Origin: Phymorhynchus buccinoides
Taxonomy: Eukaryota > Mollusca > Gastropoda > Neogastropoda > Raphitomidae
Reading direction: 5' to 3'
DNA: 64,000 nt
NCBI GenBank assembly: GCA_017654935.2
Contig: CM065686.1
Span: forward strand, 24,662,335 to 24,726,334
The notes below the pieces were generated by a model. It was not told the origin of the DNA and made no database searches. It was given only the letters and a program-made list of their open reading frames with translations. The position numbers were made by a program, and so were the translations under genes. Below, in pieces: positions 33,741 to 45,002 of this stretch; position 1 is the stretch's first letter; the number at the start of each line of letters is the position of its first letter.

Positions 33741-35412
33741 TCCATGGATGGGTGTGTTATGCTGTAGCTGAATATCAAGTGTTGTACACGGCACCATCAG
33801 CCCTCTGATGGGTGTGTTATGCTGTAGCTGAATATCAAGCGTTGTACACGGCACCATCGGCCCTCTGATGGGTGTGTTAGGCTGTAGCTGAATATCAAGC
33901 GTTGTACACGGCACCATCGGCCCTCTGATGGGTGTGTTAGGCTGTAGCTGAATATCAAGCGTTGTACACGGCACCATCGGCCCTCTGATGGGTGTGTTAG
34001 GCTGTAGCTGAATATCAAGCGTGGTACACGGCACCATCAGCCCTCTGATGGGTGTGTTAGGCTGTAGCTGAATATCAAGCGTTGTACACGGCACCATCGG
34101 CCCTCTGATGGGTGTGTTATGCTGTAGCTGAATATCAAGCGTACACGGCACCATCGGCCCTCTGATGGGTGTGTTATGCTGTAGCTGAATATCAAGCGTT
34201 GTACACAGCACCATCAGCCCTCTGATGGGTGTGTTATGCTGTAGCTGAATATCAAGTGTTGTACACGGCACCATCAGCCCTCTGATGGGTGTGTTATGCT
34301 GTAGCTGAATATCAAGCGTTGTACACGGCACCATTGGCCCTCTGATGGGTGTGTTAGGCTGTAGCTGAATATCAAGCGTGGTACACGGCACCATCAGCCC
34401 TCTGATGGGTGTGTTAGGCTGTAGCTGAATATCAAGCGTTGTACACGGCACCATCGGCCCTCTGATGGGTGTGTTATGCTGTAGCTGAATATCAAGCGTA
34501 CACGGCACCATCGGCCCTCTGATGGGTGTGTTATGCTGTAGCTGAATATCAAGCGTTGTACACAGCACCATCAGCCCTCTGATGGGTGTGTTATGCTGTA
34601 GCTGAATATCAAGCGTTGTACACGGCACCATCGGCCCTCTGATGGGTGTATTAGGCTGTAGCTGAATATCAAGCGTTGTACACGGCACCATCAGCCCTCT
34701 GATGGGTGTGTTATGCTGTAGCTGAATATCAAGCGTTGTACACGGCACCATCAGCCCTCTGATGGGTGTGTTAGGCTGTAGCTGAATATCAAGCGTTGTA
34801 CACGGCACCATCAGCCCTCTGATGGGTGTGTTATGCTGTAGCTGAATATCAAGCGTACACGGCACCATCAGCCCTCTGATGGGTGTGTTATGCTGTAGCT
34901 GAATATCAAGCGTTGTACACGGCACCATCGGCCCTCTGATGGGTGTGTTAGGCTGTAGCTGAATATCAAGCGTTGTACACGGCACCATCAGCCCTCTGAT
35001 GGGTGTGTTATGCTGTAGCTGAATATCAAGCGTTGTACACGGCACCATCAGCCCTCTGATGGGTGTGTTAGGCTGTAGCTGAATATCAAGCGTTGTACAC
35101 GGCACCATCAGCCCTCTGATGGGTGTGTTATGCTGTAGCTGAATATCAAGCGTACACGGCACCATCAGCCCTCTGATGGGTGTGTTATGCTGTAGCTGAA
35201 TATCAAGCGTACACGGCACCATTGGCCCTCTGATGGGTGTGTTATGCTGTAGCTGAATATCAAGCGTGGTACACGGCACCATCGGCCCTCTGATGGGTGT
35301 GTTATGCTGTAGCTGAATATCAAGCGTGGTACACGGCACCATCGGCCCTCTGATGGGTGTGTTATGCTGTAGCTGAATATCAAGCATTGTACACGGCACC
35401 ATCGGCCCTCTT
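33741..35412. repeat. 60/57-bp minisatellite, about 28 units
   Basis: Units contain GATGGGTGTGTTATGCTGTA, GCTGAATATCAAGCG and TTGTACACGGCACCATC. Short units lack exactly three bases in GTTGTACAC. Because unit lengths are multiples of three, a minus-strand frame stays open for 583 codons with a 20-residue period. Confidence 0.95.
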
Positions 35413-36137
35413 CATTCCTCATGTGATACAAACTTCTGGCTTTTGCACCAGAAAATTATGCTACCTTCTGCCATATAATCCTTGATAATGTGAAAAAAAT
35501 AGTATGTTTTAATTATAACATTAACAATAAAAAAAAAAGTTTCTTCTTCTGTGTTCCCAGGCCAGACGTTATATGTCCAGTTTTTAGTTTTCACTGGTCT
35601 CCCTGCTGCATACTATCGACACACTCCAATTTCGGAGGAGCTCAAAGGAGAAAAATTATAAGGATTTTTTTTTCAAAAAAAGGCAGAATGGGACAGATAG
35701 ATAGTAGATGATAGAAAGCAAAGGAAAAGGTAGAGTCAAAGAGAGTGGCAAATTAGAGGAACAAGCACAGAAGGTGGGGTAACTATTTTTTTACGAAAGA
35801 CCCTCCCAGTATCCCACAGGGGAAAAAATGTTTAATAATAAATTTTTTTTTTTTTTTAAAGACCACCCCATGGTTATTGAATTGAACTGAAAAACGAAAA
35901 AATCATTTAATCTGTACCGACAACTCGCATATCACACAGGAATACATATGCAAAGCACACGCCCAGAAGCAGACTAAAAATAACCCAGAAGATAATACTA
36001 AGACAAGGTAGACAGAAATGTCAGAATACTGAATGTAGACAAATGAGCCCCAGGACTTTGTGATACGGCGCATAATTATAACATGTAATCTTAGTTGAAG
36101 AGGAGAGAATGTTGGGGTTTCTCCCCAAGGGGCGTAC
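35413..36137. other. Intergenic stretch without recognisable gene
   Basis: A+T-rich, with A and T homopolymer runs. No exon or repeat boundary was recognised. Confidence 0.35.
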
Positions 36138-36509
36138 TACACCCTAGTGGTGGTGTAGAGTGGCACAGAGGGAAAGCGTTCGCTTTGCGTGAAGTAAACC
36201 AGAGTTCGAACCTGGGTACAGGGGATTTTTCCTCTCACTTTGCACCAGGTCTGGAACCTTTCGGATGAGACGATAAACTGAGGTCCCGTGTGCCCATGCA
36301 CTCAGCACACGTTAATCCCAGTGGCAACGAAAAAGTTGTCATTTGGTCAAAATTTACCCCCCCCGCCCCCCTTTTCTCCTCATCAGTCACACAAAAATCG
36401 CATGGGAAAAAAACCTAAACTGGGTGGCGCGCTTCTGGCTGCGACGCGCTCTCCAGGTGGGAGCAACCCGAATTTCACAGAGATGCCTCTGTGACTATAA
36501 AGTACCTAG
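36138..36509 (+). repeat. tRNA-derived SINE family S, copy 1
   Basis: The head has an A-box-like GTGGTGTAGAGTGGCACAGAG and a B-box AGTTCGAACCTGG. The body contains TTTCGGATGAGACGATAAAC, CCAGTGGCAACGAAAAAGTT and CTCCAGGTGGGAGCA and ends CTATAAAGTACCTA. The body is shared with 53555-53800. Confidence 0.85.
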
Positions 36510-38900
36510 TAACATACAATGAGAAACTTCACACAACTTCAAAGATGATGCATTTACAGATCGCACATTCATACATCCTGGGTGTGTCTGTGACGATCAT
36601 AAGTTTTACAGTGGTGATAAGATCTGTTTTTTGCTGCGTCAAATCTTGAGTAGAAGTACTTAACCATGTTTTTTTGCTGTAAAATGTAAACTTCAATCAC
36701 ATTTTTACTGAAGTGTAACATGAAGACTTATTACTTGTAAATTTACAGTAAAAGGAATATGTTTTTTAAAAATATATCTATAGTTTAGTCAAGTTTCCTT
36801 TTTTCAAAATTACAAAATATAAACATGTTGAGAAACTTGCTCTGGCGTAAAACAAGTTTTAAATCTTGGAGCAAACAGAAAATAAAAATGAAGCGGTACC
36901 GCATCATGCTTCATCACATTCAGGCAGCCCGCAGTCAATAAATTAATTTCAGACTGCAGACTAGTTCCGGAACTCGTCTTCTATCGCCCAGAGGCCCACG
37001 TACTCAACAACAACTTTCAGTCTTCACAAACACCAACATGTTGACAGGGATGGAGAGGCCAAGGCAAAACATGAAAGAACCCCACCCAGTTTCACTCCAG
37101 AAAGGCAGAGGTATAAGAAAGGAACGGACACAGATAATCAGGAAGCCAACAACTTTCTTCAAATGATCAGAATACACCACCAAACACAACAATTAAATAT
37201 AAACAACATGAAATGGAAGAAGATGAGGAGATGATTCATATGACAAAAACGACAAAACAACTGGCCAAACTAAAACAAAATTCTACTGATACAGTAATAT
37301 CAATCTGCAACCCATGCCAAAACATACCATCCCACCACTCTGACTAAAACACAAGTTTCCAAAATGCAAAAATGAATTGAAACTAAAGAAGATCAATGAT
37401 AAAAAAGACTGAAAACAAAAATAAATTAAAAGACAAGGACGAGTAAAGAAGTATCCCATTTGGACGCACAATTCACATAAAACGTTCAAGATAGCCAATT
37501 ATGACACAATCTGTTCGCTACAGAGGGTGTGACACAACACAGTCACTGACTGTCCTTAAAACATTATAACTACACAGTAGTGATTTCTGCAGAACGAAAC
37601 TACAACTTGCCTACTACTTGGCAACTGATATGTATGAAACATTTGATTGATTTCTTTAACTCATTTTCCCCAGTGCCTAACTACTGCTTGAACTGAAATT
37701 TCCATCCATTGTACCTAGAACTAGATGCTAGCGCTTTTATCTATATGCAGAAACAATGAGTTAAAAGAGGCGCTTCAAACTTTGTGGAGTTTTATTCAAA
37801 TGGAAAAAAAAGAACACTTTGATGTGAACGTATTTACGTATGCCTATATTATATATTTATGTATGCATTTATAACAATTCTTCTAACACCTTAAAGCTTT
37901 AGTCTGTTATGCTGTTTACAGCCCCGTCGACAACTAAGGCCATGTCAGAGCTGTCACAATGTTAACATCTGACCACAAACTAAATGGTTGGAAGAACAGG
38001 GAGCAACAGGCTTGTCAACAAGAGAGGAACCATACAATGCCCTATTTAACAGGCAGCTCAAAATACTCTAAACTGACTCTTTATGACAGCTACGAAAACT
38101 CAAAGAAACAGATAGCAGAAATAATGTAGCAGAAAGATGATTGTTGTTTGTTGTTTCTTCATATCACAATCCCGTCTTACTCCCTCTTCCTCCCCTAGCT
38201 GCCTTAGACACAAAGCGTGTAGTTTTAAAGTCACCCAGCTACATACATCCACAAAAAACAGACAATCTCACTGGCATTTCTCCTCCACACACAAACTTAA
38301 TCAAAAGTTATCATGTATGTACACACTTGCCACCAATACATAAACTACTGATACGAATAAAAGAAAGAAAAAAAACATCTCTGAAAGACAGAGAACCACA
38401 AAGACACACAGTGTACATGTTATTCTCCATACACCAACATGCAAAAGATGAATATCTGAAAACTCTGCTGCCAATCCTCCAAGGCTCCAGGCCCACATGA
38501 ATGATGAACCCAACTCTCACACAGTGCACACACAACATGGGGAGAAAGGGGTGGGAAGGATGTAAGCTCACAAATGAGAATGTCAAAACAATCATCACCA
38601 GAAGACAAGATCTCCCAAACAGTTGGCCGCGGACAACCTAGTTGATCACAAACCAACGCAGGACCGTTTTCCAGACGTGTCTTGCTTGACAAGAGTTAGA
38701 ACAAACTCCACAACTTACTATGATCATCTGGGAGCAGAAGGACAGAAACAACAAGTCACCAACAGACAAAAAAAGATGAAGTAAAGCTGACAAAAAACAA
38801 CAAAAAACGGTTTTCTATTATTTAAGTTAGATCTTTTGTGTAGGGCAGAGGGTGACAAGACATAACAACAAACACTGAGGGAGTTGGTTGTGTCAATTTG
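36510..38900. other. Stretch downstream of ARID5, no gene recognised
   Basis: A+C-rich on the + strand, few recognisable repeats. It could contain 3' UTR of the ARID5 gene read on the - strand if the AATAAA at 39726 is bypassed. No exon could be supported. Confidence 0.35.
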
Positions 38901-38920
38901 AAATCCTTCTCGATTTTGTC

Positions 38921-39159
38921 TCTGACTGTTTAGGTACAAAAATCCCTCTTCGTTTAATCTACCCACAGTCCCAAAGCACAAACATGACAGTAAAAGGAGT
39001 CAGTCCTTGGTGATGGGGGTTGGCTGGGGGAAGACTCCTTGTAGAGAGAGGTCATCATGAAGGCAGTGAAAATCCCTCTCCATCTCGTCTTCCCACAGTC
39101 CCGAAGCATACTGATGGCAGCAAAAGGAACTGTTTCTGCGAGTCCTTGAAGACAGGGAC
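38921..39159. repeat. Diverged duplicated ARID5 3' sequence
   Basis: Two related stretches (38935-39010 and 39065-39150) share AAAATCCCTCT, CCCACAGTCCC(A/G)AAGCA and GGAGTC or CTGCGAGTCCTTG phrases. The latter joins the first unit of the 141-bp array, so older duplications preceded that array. Confidence 0.6.
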
Positions 39160-39871
39160 GCTTTATTATTTCTGCGAGTCCTTGTTTGCGGGTGGATGGT
39201 GTGTGAAGGCGCCCTGCAGGGAGGCCATCATGAAGGGTGAGGACAGCATGGCCTTCTGGCGCAGCTCCTCGCTGTAGGAGGCCATCATGAAGACAGGGAG
39301 GCTTTATTATTTCTGCGAGTCCTTGTTGGCGGGTGGATGGTGGGTGAAGGCGCCCTGCAGGGAGGCCATCATGAAGGGTGAGGACAGCATGGCCTTCTGG
39401 CGCAGCTCCTCGCTGTAGGAGGCCATCATGAAGACAGGGAGGCTTTATTATTTCTGCGAGTCCTTGTTGGCGGGTGGATGGTGGGTGAAGGCGCCCTGCA
39501 GGGAGGCCATCATGAAGGGTGAGGACAGCATGGCCTTCTGGCGCAGCTCCTCGCTGTAGGAGGCCATCATGAAGACAGGGAGGCTTTATTATTTCTGCGA
39601 GTCCTTGTTGGCGGGTGGATGGTGGGTGAAGGCGCCCTGCAGGGAGGCCATCATGAAGGGTGAGGACAGCATGGCCTTCTGGCGCAGCTCCTCGCTGTAG
39701 GAGGCCATCATGAAGACAGGGAGGCTTTATTATTTCTGCGAGTCCTTGTTGGCGGGTGGATGGTGGGTGAAGGCGCCCTGCAGGGATGCCATCATGAAGG
39801 GGGAGGACAGCATGGCCTTCTGGCGCAGCTCCTCGCTGTAGGAGGCCAACAGCTGGGCCTGGGCCGCGGGT
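39160..39871 (-). repeat. 141-bp array copying the ARID5 final coding segment
   Basis: Five occurrences of GCTTTATTATTTCTGCGAGT at 39160, 39301, 39442, 39583 and 39724 are spaced by exactly 141 bp. On the - strand each full unit reads MMASYSEELRQK, AMLSSPFMMAS, LQGAFTHHPPANKD in the ARID5 frame, then TAATAA overlapping AATAAA. The unit nearest the gene (39724 upwards) is the functional exon end; the rest lie downstream. Confidence 0.92.
39726..39731 (-). terminator. ARID5B: ARID5 polyadenylation signal AATAAA overlapping the stop
   Basis: On the - strand the exon ends CAGAAATAATAAAGC, so AATAAA (39726-39731) overlaps the stop codon TAA (39730-39732). Copies of the signal occur at 39585-39590, 39444-39449, 39303-39308 and 39162-39167. 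Which is used cannot be told from sequence. Confidence 0.5.
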
Positions 39872-40014
39872 GTCAGCTGGGGGTACATGGCAGCAAGGGG
39901 GGAGGCTGTGGCCACGGAGGTGGGCGGGGGTCCGAAGGGCTGGGCGCCCAGGGCGAAGGCAGCGTGGGGGGTCAGCAAGGAGGGCAGGAAGACGCTCTCC
40001 GCTGGCTGGGCAGG
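39730..40014 (-). CDS. ARID5B: ARID5 terminal coding exon
   Basis: Acceptor GTGTGTTTCAG, 94 codons and a stop. The peptide starts PAQPAESVFLPSLLTPHAAF and ends in SEELRQKAMLSSPFMMASLQ and HHPPANKDSQK, here given in pieces. Proline- and alanine-rich, with no named domain, as in the ARID5 C-terminus, which also ends in a region rich in Pro, Ala and Leu. Phase 0 entry matches exon 41070-42362. Its last 141 bp are the template for the downstream tandem array. Confidence 0.8.
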   Translation of the reverse strand, partial: PAQPAESVFLPSLLTPHAAFALGAQPFGPPPTSVATASPLAAMYPQLTPAAQAQLLASYSEELRQKAMLSSPFMMASLQGAFTHHPPANKDSQK

Positions 40015-41069
40015 CTGAAACACACACAGGCAAACATGCACAATCCTCCTCCGGCAGGTTCTCAAACTATTGCTGTTAAACGTCACCCAAAACTACCACG
40101 CTTTACACACTATTAGGCAAAATACGTAGAAAGAAACTATTATAACAGAATGTTGTTATCTGGGGGTCACGCCTTACAATAATTATATGATGCGCCTTAA
40201 CGTCCGTAAAATATAGTAGTCTTTTTCATAGTCTCTAATAATCCTTTAATGCTCCTAAAAAGTCCTTTTTTTTATATATATCACAGACATATGTATGATA
40301 GTGTGCATGTGCCTATGCATAGTCAGGATCTGTAGACAAAGGCACACTGATAATACATAATGACAGGCATACTTCTCTTTTTTCTGTCTTCTTTTTCTGT
40401 CTTCTTTTCGACTGAGTCATTCTGCAATGACTTGTATACAGCATAAATTGACTGACAACTAGCTTTGATGACTATTCTGGACTTCCCCAGGGTGACTTAT
40501 GTATCCGATGGTTATCTTAACAGATTGTCAAAGACTTGTCAATGAACTTGAAAAATAACAACTGATTGAAGTCAGTATCCCACAACTCTTCCATTTAAGA
40601 AAATGACAATCACAGCTCTTTTCAAGGGAAATATCAATAATCCTGAATTTTTTTCCCCCGGCCCTGTAAATGCCACAGGCTCCTGACTTTTACTGCAAAG
40701 AGTAAAAGAGGATGAGTCTGTGTAGAAAGAATTAAACAAAAGCAACGTTGCAGTGGACCAATTTTGCTTTCCTTCTTTTTTTTTTCCAGTATGACCAGAG
40801 CTCGACAGGTTTCAATACATCTGGTTTTAGGTAAGGCAGGCAGTCCATTTGCAGGACTTACAATGATTGCGATTGTAACACTTTGAACTGAGCAGTTCAG
40901 TAATAATACAGCCAATACAGCACACATCCTTTCAATGTTCCAACTGAAAATAAAAATTTGACTTTGACTTTGACACACACAGTAACACACACACGAACGC
41001 ACGCACACACACGCATACACACACATATGACCCCAACTGGTTGCCCCCCATTCACAGAGACTGACTGAC
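40015..41069. other. ARID5 last intron
   Basis: A+T-rich intron with a CA microsatellite at 40975-41030. No other gene or clear transposon is visible. Confidence 0.6.
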
Positions 41070-42362
41070 CCTAGGCAGAGCGGTGAACTGGGACCCAAAC
41101 AGCGCCGAGTGCAGCAACACATCTGACTGCTGCTGCTGGTGTAAAGCCTCTGCCATCCTCTCTGCATGACTGTCCTTGTGACCGCTGCCTCCAACACCAC
41201 CACCCAGAACACCAACACCACCACCACTGCCATAACTGCTGCTGGATGCTGCTAAGTGATGGTTCCTACTACTGCCTGCCACAGGGCCTGACTGACTACT
41301 ACTCTTCACCCGCCGGCTTAGGCTATGGCTCCCACTGTCTTTGCCGTTGCTCATCAACGAAGCACCTAACGTTAGGGGGGAGTGGAAGCGAGCGGCGATG
41401 TCTAGCGACTTGGACCCGGGGGTGGAGGAGCCGGAGGAGGAAGAGGGCGAGGGGTTGGCGGGTTTAGAACGCCGGGCCTCCTGGGCCGGCCTGTGGTGCT
41501 GGCTGTGGATGCGACTCAACACCTGGTTGGGGTGGGGGAAGTTGTCCACGTCCACGGGGTTGGTGCGGATGGTTGTGTGGGAGCGGCAGGCCATGATGAG
41601 GGGGCGCAGGGGCAAGGAGTGGGTTGGTGGCGGCATGGGGTGCTTGAAGGGGGTGGAGTGGGCCGGGAGCGGGGGGCGCAATGGCAGGGGCTGGGAGGCC
41701 AGCACGTGAGGGTCTCTGCTCCCCAGAACCACGGGGGGTTCGTTGCTGTACTGCTTACTGTTCAACAAGTGTTCTCGCGTCAGCTTCAGGTGCTGAAACA
41801 GCGAAGGCATCGACTGCTGGTGGGCTGAGGAGGGCACTTGGGCACTGGCCAGAGACTGGCTAGCGATGGACAGCGGGTCAAACAACACTGACGATCGAAG
41901 ATGACCAGATCCTAGCATGAACGACGACGATGATGAAGCTTGCTGCTGGTGCTGCTTTCGGACACGGTCGTTTTTCGAACTTGGTGAAGAATGAGAGGAT
42001 GGTGAGGGCTTCACAGGGGAGTCACGAGGCACGGCTGATTTGTGTTGGGGAGATTCGGCCCGCGGCAAGGAGAGGCCGGCCTGTTTGAGGTGAGGAAGGT
42101 AGGGCGACATGCGGTGAGGGACCACGGGCACTTCCAGAGGAGAGACCCGCTGCACAAAGGCGGGTTTCTTCTCCACACGGTTCAGGTCCTCCACCTTGAA
42201 CACCCTGGGGGCTGGGGGAGGGGTGGAGGCCGTGCTGAGGCCAGGGGAGGCCTCACAGCCCGTGTTGGTGGCCGTGGAGCTGCGTGCCTCCTCCTCCGCC
42301 TTGGACACCAGGGGCAGCCCGTTCATGTCCGCCTTGGGAGACTCCTTCTGCGGCGTTTGGTC
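41070..42362 (-). CDS. ARID5B: ARID5 large penultimate exon
   Basis: This 1293-nt exon (431 codons, phase 0 to 0) follows AACTGTGCAG and ends CTAGG|GTCAGT. It has the low-complexity, Ser/Pro/His-rich composition of ARID5 C-terminal regions, with RVFKVEDLNRVEKKPAF, SPLEVPVVPHRMSPYLPHL, and FQHLKLTREHLLNSKQYSN. Poly-Ser and poly-Gly tracts lie near its end (GSSTPGSK, SSSSYGSGGGVGVLGGG). No enzymatic domain is expected. If the donor were not used, the frame would end 6 codons later at 41052. Confidence 0.85.
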
Positions 42363-43024
42363 CTGCACAGTTCAAATCGCTTTTGTAACTATGATGTTAT
42401 GTACAGAGTGTATGCGTATGCAAGCATGCACACACACACACACACACACACAGGAGGGCAGGATGAAAAAAAGCTTTGTCAGCTTATTCTTTAACCCTCA
42501 AAAAAGATGATTTTGACTTGACTTGACACACACACACACCGAGAATGCTATTCATATGGAGAGAAGAGTGACAAAGCACACCAGTTAAAATCCTTTCATG
42601 GACAAATAGTGACAATAAATTCCAAGCTGGTTTGTGACATCAACTATAATTCTACAATCTTTTTGGGGGTACATTTCTTTTCTTCTTAAATCTAAAAAAA
42701 AAAAAAAAAAAAGGCAGAATGAAGTAGGCGTCACAATCTCTCTGTCAATGCCATGCTGTGGAACAAGGCGTCACAATCTCTCTGTCAATGCCATGCTGTG
42801 GAACAAGGCGTCACAATCTCTCTGTCAATGCCATGCTGTGGAACAAGGCGTCACAATCTCTCTGTCAATGCCATGCTGTGGAACAAGGCGTCACAATCTC
42901 TCTGTCAATGCCATGCTGTGGAACAAGGCGTCACAATCTCTGTCAATGCCATGCTGTGAAACAAGGCGTCACAATCTCTCTGTCAATGCCATGCTGCTGA
43001 ACATTGTGGGTGGTCAAACTATAC
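42363..43024. other. ARID5 intron with CA repeats and 40-bp minisatellite
   Basis: Contains CA repeats at 42428-42452 and the array at 42722-43008. The array ends about 17 bp before the exon at 43025, on that exon's donor side. Confidence 0.7.
42722..43008. repeat. 40-bp minisatellite, seven units
   Basis: Units of GCGTCACAATCTCTCTGTCA and ATGCCATGCTGTGGAACAAG; one unit lacks TC-type bases. They are nearly identical, implying recent expansion. Confidence 0.95.
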
Positions 43025-43111
43025 CTGAGAAGCGACTTTGCTGGACACAACAGAGCTGGCCTTGGGCTGTGATTCCTCTGCGTCCTTCTGATCCCTTGGG
43101 GTCTCACCCTC
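43025..43111 (-). CDS. ARID5B: ARID5 exon, 29 codons
   Basis: Acceptor GTGGTGGGCAG, donor TCTCAG|GTATAG, phase 0 to 0. The peptide EGETPRDQKDAEESQPKASS is followed by VVSSKVASQ. It is charged and Ser-rich with no named domain. Skipping it would keep the frame, so it could be a cassette exon. Confidence 0.7.
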
Positions 43112-44368
43112 CTGCCCACCACATAGACACAGTCCATCACACACACATCACACTGTATTGTAACTTAACCCTCTCTAGGACACAGACGCCAAATTCGACC
43201 GAATTTTGTAAACTCATGCAGCCCGTATGCGCCGATTGCGCCCGCTGAACGCCAGGTCTAGTACGTTCACTTTCACTTTCTCCCTACCCACAATGCAATA
43301 TACTAAAATAGTTCTTCCTGTTCCTGACTCTCAGTGGTCCGTTTTTGGTTCTTACAGCAAGGGAAAGCACCCACTAGTCTTTTTGAACGGATTTTTCGAA
43401 GTGATCCCAAATGTTTTCTTCTTTCCACGTGACGTGACGCAGTATTGACTCGGCGCGATGCTTGGAGTGCCATTACGGATTTTTTTAATTCCAATTCATG
43501 GTTTGATAGGGCGCATACACCCGATAAGGCGCAAAGAAACCAAAGAAATCAAAAAAAGGAAGAACGAAACGATCAGCGAAAGTAACATAATTACAGGGCC
43601 ATTTTCGAACCATTGACTCGTTGATTCCTAACTCGAAGGCAGCTTTTCTGTTTTCCTTTTCCTCTGCCAGCAAAATAGCATTCACTTTAAAATCGGCATC
43701 ATATGCCATCCGTTTTGTCTTGGGCATGATGAGGGATGTTTGATCCGATCAGTGCTAGGTCTATTGCTGTGTCCGATTGTGATCACGGAAGAGATACGAT
43801 CGTGAAGCGAAAGTGCAATGTGAGTGAACTGTTGTCGGTTTGTTGTGGAAGCTACCAGAGCATGGTGAGTTGTTCACTTCAACTCTCGACCCCCTTACTT
43901 TTTTCTGTTTAGAGTATAGAAAGGGCGCATGCGCCGGATTGGGCGCAGGGGTCAAAGTTCAGTAAAAAAAAAATTGCACCTAATAGGCCGTAAATGACGG
44001 TAATAATAAAACTGTACACTTTATTATTTTTAATAAGGCCTATTTTGATTCTTATGATGAATGGTGGGGTTTTTAACCGAGTGGCCTGAAATTTTAACCG
44101 CGAGGAAGCAAGTTTTTAACTAAGTGATAGCTGATGGCGATGAACACAGAAAATGGAACAACACAAATGGAGCGCATGGTATGGAATTGGGACCATTGAA
44201 ATAAATCTTAAACGCTTTTCTTTTAAACTAATTTTCCCACTTAGACCCTTTTCCCCCCAAATTCCCCCATCACAAGTAATAAAGAATGTCCATTATGTAT
44301 CTGTTGCAGATCAAGAGGACGTAAAAGCTTATTGAACATAACAAAGTGAAGACCCAAAGCAGGCTGAC
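43112..44368. other. ARID5 intron with transposon remnants
   Basis: TTAACCCTCTCTAGGACACAG at 43166 looks like a piggyBac-type end, though a partner was not found. A pogo-like HTH remnant lies at 43599-43727. The right part has AACCGAGTGG and AACCGCGAGG phrases of unknown origin. Confidence 0.5.
43599..43727 (-). pseudogene. Helix-turn-helix remnant of a pogo/Tigger-like transposase
   Basis: A start codon at 43727 opens MPKTKRMAYDADFKVNAILL, followed by AEEKENRKAAFELGINESMV and RKW. This fits the Psq/Brinker-type HTH found at the N-terminus of pogo-like transposases and some host regulators. No downstream catalytic region is present in this intron, so it is a remnant or a first exon stranded in a non-autonomous element. 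Confidence 0.6.
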
Positions 44369-44612
44369 CCTTTTGTCCGGCTTGTCCTTGATCTGCCCGT
44401 TGTGCACAGTGGGTGGAGTCTTGTGCACAGTGGGTGGAGTCTTGTGCACAGTGGGTGGAGTCTTGTGCACAGTGGGTGTCTGGGTGTTCTGGGCGGCGTC
44501 CTTCATCTTCATGGGTGGCGGGGGCAGGGCGGGGTGGGGGGCCTTGTGGCCCAGGGCCCTCTGCCTCGCCTGCTGCACCTTGCGCAGGTGGTTCTCATAG
44601 GGAAGGATCAGC
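44369..44612 (-). CDS. ARID5B: ARID5 exon after the ARID domain, with heptad repeat
   Basis: Acceptor CCCCAG, donor AAAAGG|GTCAGC, 244 nt, phase 2 to 0. It begins LILPYENHLRKVQQARQRAL, the conserved end of the ARID region (human LILPYERFIKG). It then has a Pro-rich stretch and a seven-residue repeat, TVHKTPP, present about three and a half times and encoded by 21-bp units at 44398-44478. The repeat keeps the frame. Confidence 0.9.
44398..44478 (-). repeat. 21-bp coding repeat in ARID5
   Basis: Units of GTGGAGTCTTGTGCACAGTG on the + strand (one base omitted) repeat almost exactly. The high identity suggests length polymorphism in the protein. Confidence 0.9.
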
Positions 44613-44639
44613 CTGGGGAAAAAACATCAACAATCAAAC

Positions 44640-44693
44640 ATGGGAATTACAGAAGACAAAAAAGACTGAAAATTGGGGTCTGGAAGCAGGCAT
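44640..44693 (-). mobile_element. Terminal fragment of hAT element like 16151-21718
   Basis: Read on the - strand it gives AGACCCCAATTTTCAGTC, TTTTTTGTCTTCTG and AATTCCCATG, matching the last 60 bp of the large hAT element. Only this end is recognisable here. Confidence 0.6.
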
Positions 44694-45002
44694 AGGAACA
44701 AGGAATAAAAAACAACTGAAAACCGTGTTTTGGGATACAGCCCCCAGAAAATGAAGCTTCTTCTGTTATCTAAGCCTTAAAAACAGTATTAGAGATAAGA
44801 CTGATATATTTAGTTCATTTTGCATTCATTTATAACCAATAACTTAAGTTTTACTCGTTGGGCTTCTTTTTTTATCTCATAAAATGTCCTCTTGGACCAT
44901 CAAAAAAGCTGAAACTTGCAAAAAAAGACTGAAGAGGACCATCAAAAAAGCTGAAAGACTGACAATTCCCATGTCTGAACAATGCATGTTATTTTATTCA
45001 CA

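Noticed and set aside
33651..35402. 583-codon minus-strand frame as a protein-coding gene
   Set aside because: Entirely a 60-bp repeat with no unique domain or start context; kept only as a finding.
38954..40033. 359-codon minus-strand frame across the 141-bp array
   Set aside because: It is a different frame from the ARID5 exon; the array unit is a multiple of three, so a wrong frame stays open too.
41052..41069. Read-through end of the ARID5 large exon (VSQSL stop)
   Set aside because: A GTCAGT donor at the exon end and a phase-matched conserved-composition exon downstream make splicing more likely, though intron retention cannot be excluded.
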